A stretch of DNA of 64,000 nt from Capnocytophaga sputigena (lineage in GTDB: Bacteria; Bacteroidota; Bacteroidia; Flavobacteriales; Flavobacteriaceae): NCBI RefSeq assembly GCF_900446695.1, contig NZ_UAVP01000011.1:186001-250000 (forward strand). The letters are read 5' to 3'. Position numbers and translations under genes: made by a program. The stretch's first letter is position 1. Every line of letters begins with the position of its first letter. A model generated the notes under the pieces. It was not told the origin of the DNA, made no database searches, and saw only the letters and a list, made by a program, of their open reading frames with translations. Below, in pieces: positions 63,053 to 64,000 of this stretch.

Positions 63053-63868
63053 TTATTGAAAATTAGTAACACCAAATTTAGCCGCTTCTGCTCTTGCTTT
63101 AGGTACTAGGGCTGTAAGATTTTTAATCCGTGAATCATCAGAAGGGTGTGTACTAAGTAACGAACTAGTTGATTTACCTCCTTTTAATGCTGCCATACGT
63201 TTCCATAACTCAGGAGCTTCAGAAGGATCATAGCCCGCAATTGCCATAATTTGAATACCTATAGCATCAGCCTCTGTTTCATTAGAACGGCTGAAAGGCA
63301 ACATCACTCCTAAATTAGAACCTAAGCCATAAGCCAGCATAAACTGGTCAGTATAAGCGGCATATTTACTGTTTTGTAAAGCTATAGAACCTGCTATAGC
63401 TCCTATCTGCTGCAAGGTAGAGGCACTCATACGTTGTGCACCGTGATCAGCTAAAGCGTGTGCGACCTCGTGTCCCATAACCACAGCTAAACCTGCTTCG
63501 GTTTTTGTTACAGGTAAAATCCCTGTATAAACTACAATCTTGCCCCCTGGCATACACCAAGCGTTTACTTCAGGACTATCTACTAAGTTGTACTCCCAGC
63601 GATAATCATCTAAATAACCTTGATAACCATTGGTATCGAGCCATAATTTGGCTGCTTTGGCTATACGTTCGCCCACTCGCTTTACCATAGCAGCATCATT
63701 AGTACCTTTCAACACCTTATTTGAATTTAAAAAGGTGGAATATTGACTAAATGCCATTGGAAAAACTTTGCTATTAGGCATAAAGTTAAGGGTACTCTTC
63801 CCTGTAAAAGGATTCGTTTTACAAGAAGAGATCATTAAAAGTAATGTGATTAAAATTAATTTCTTCAT
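63053..63868 (-). CDS. M48 family metalloprotease, lipoprotein
   Basis: Predicted periplasmic zinc protease of the LoiP/YcaL/BepA group for outer-membrane quality control. The 271 residues have a lipoprotein signal (MKKLILITLLLMISSCK, Cys 16), the zinc motif HEVAHALADH (about 133-142), and the third ligand in NETEADAIG. Near the end is STHPSDDSRIKNL, a signature of this family. No TPR region follows, so it is the short type. It has its own promoter. Confidence 0.92.
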   Translation of the reverse strand: MKKLILITLLLMISSCKTNPFTGKSTLNFMPNSKVFPMAFSQYSTFLNSNKVLKGTNDAAMVKRVGERIAKAAKLWLDTNGYQGYLDDYRWEYNLVDSPEVNAWCMPGGKIVVYTGILPVTKTEAGLAVVMGHEVAHALADHGAQRMSASTLQQIGAIAGSIALQNSKYAAYTDQFMLAYGLGSNLGVMLPFSRSNETEADAIGIQIMAIAGYDPSEAPELWKRMAALKGGKSTSSLLSTHPSDDSRIKNLTALVPKARAEAAKFGVTNFQ

Positions 63869-63885
63869 AAAAATTTATTTGAGGG

Positions 63886-63915
63886 CAAAGATAATAAATA
63901 ATTAATAACTGACAA
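63886..63915 (-). promoter_or_regulatory. Promoter of the M48 protease gene
   Basis: Minus strand: TTG (63915-63913), 19 bases, TATCTTTG (63893-63886), 18 bases before the start codon. Confidence 0.82.
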
Positions 63916-64000
63916 TCATCAATTAACATTATTTAACAAATTGTAAATTATTCAATTCTCTATCCCTATCTCCTAATCCCTAATTTTTGTCCATTGTTAC

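Overview
The window looks like core chromosome of a low-GC member of the Bacteroidota, most likely class Flavobacteriia and plausibly a Capnocytophaga-like organism. The genus is inference. The basis is the recurring Bacteroidota promoter (TTG, about 19 bases, TAnnTTTG) seen in front of at least ten genes, together with gldA, an S46 dipeptidyl-peptidase, an extended ribosomal protein S16, a split transketolase, a NifU protein with doubled N-terminal domain and a SusC/CirA-like TonB-dependent receptor. Shine-Dalgarno sequences are mostly absent, as is usual in this phylum.

Layout. 1-2.5 kb: three tRNA-Val genes (the first cut by the window edge) and an exbB-exbD-tonB operon. 2.5-14.8 kb: folC, mgtE, tRNA-Pro, two small envelope proteins, queA, ettA, a 26-residue membrane peptide, an RNase H, a NifU protein and mfd. 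14.85-17.65 kb: four small genes of immunity-protein type (an Imm17-like two-helix membrane protein, two unknown soluble proteins, one leucine-rich-repeat protein) lying between mfd and uvrA. 17.8-29.2 kb: uvrA, two tandem HEAT-repeat paralogues with a SWIM zinc-finger gene, a lipoprotein, prfC and gldA. 29.3-46.9 kb: housekeeping genes (S46 peptidase, MATE exporter, ychF, tpiA, hemE, lspA, mutS2, TonB-dependent receptor, rpsP-rimM, transketolase C-half, yicC-gmk-nadD, low-molecular-weight phosphatase, recR).

46.9-56.3 kb is an accessory island between recR and recQ. Each edge carries a C-rich minisatellite with the same closing motif. Inside are a PLD-nuclease/SF2-helicase protein and an Eco57I-type adenine methyltransferase. 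Next to the 3' end of the methyltransferase gene, on the opposite strand, lies a second, silent copy of its target-recognition C-terminus. A small serine recombinase gene follows immediately. A 17-bp exact inverted repeat (53851-53867 and 54599-54615), embedded in a 38-bp imperfect repeat, lies in the conserved coding segment of both copies, and exchange there would join either C-terminus in frame. The C-terminus currently attached is broken by a 2-nt frameshift, while the silent copy is open. The simplest reading is an invertible, phase-variable restriction-modification specificity locus, caught in a truncated-enzyme state. This is the strongest candidate for a poorly described system here.

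56.4-64 kb: recQ (lacking the usual zinc cysteines), alanine dehydrogenase coupled to dnaA, a thioesterase, purine-nucleoside phosphorylase and an M48 lipoprotein protease. Intergenic gaps carry several dispersed repeat families: a two-hairpin composite element at 34.9 and 58.7 kb, CTGACACCTGATAC-type minisatellites, and a GTGCGGCTCGCAC palindrome.
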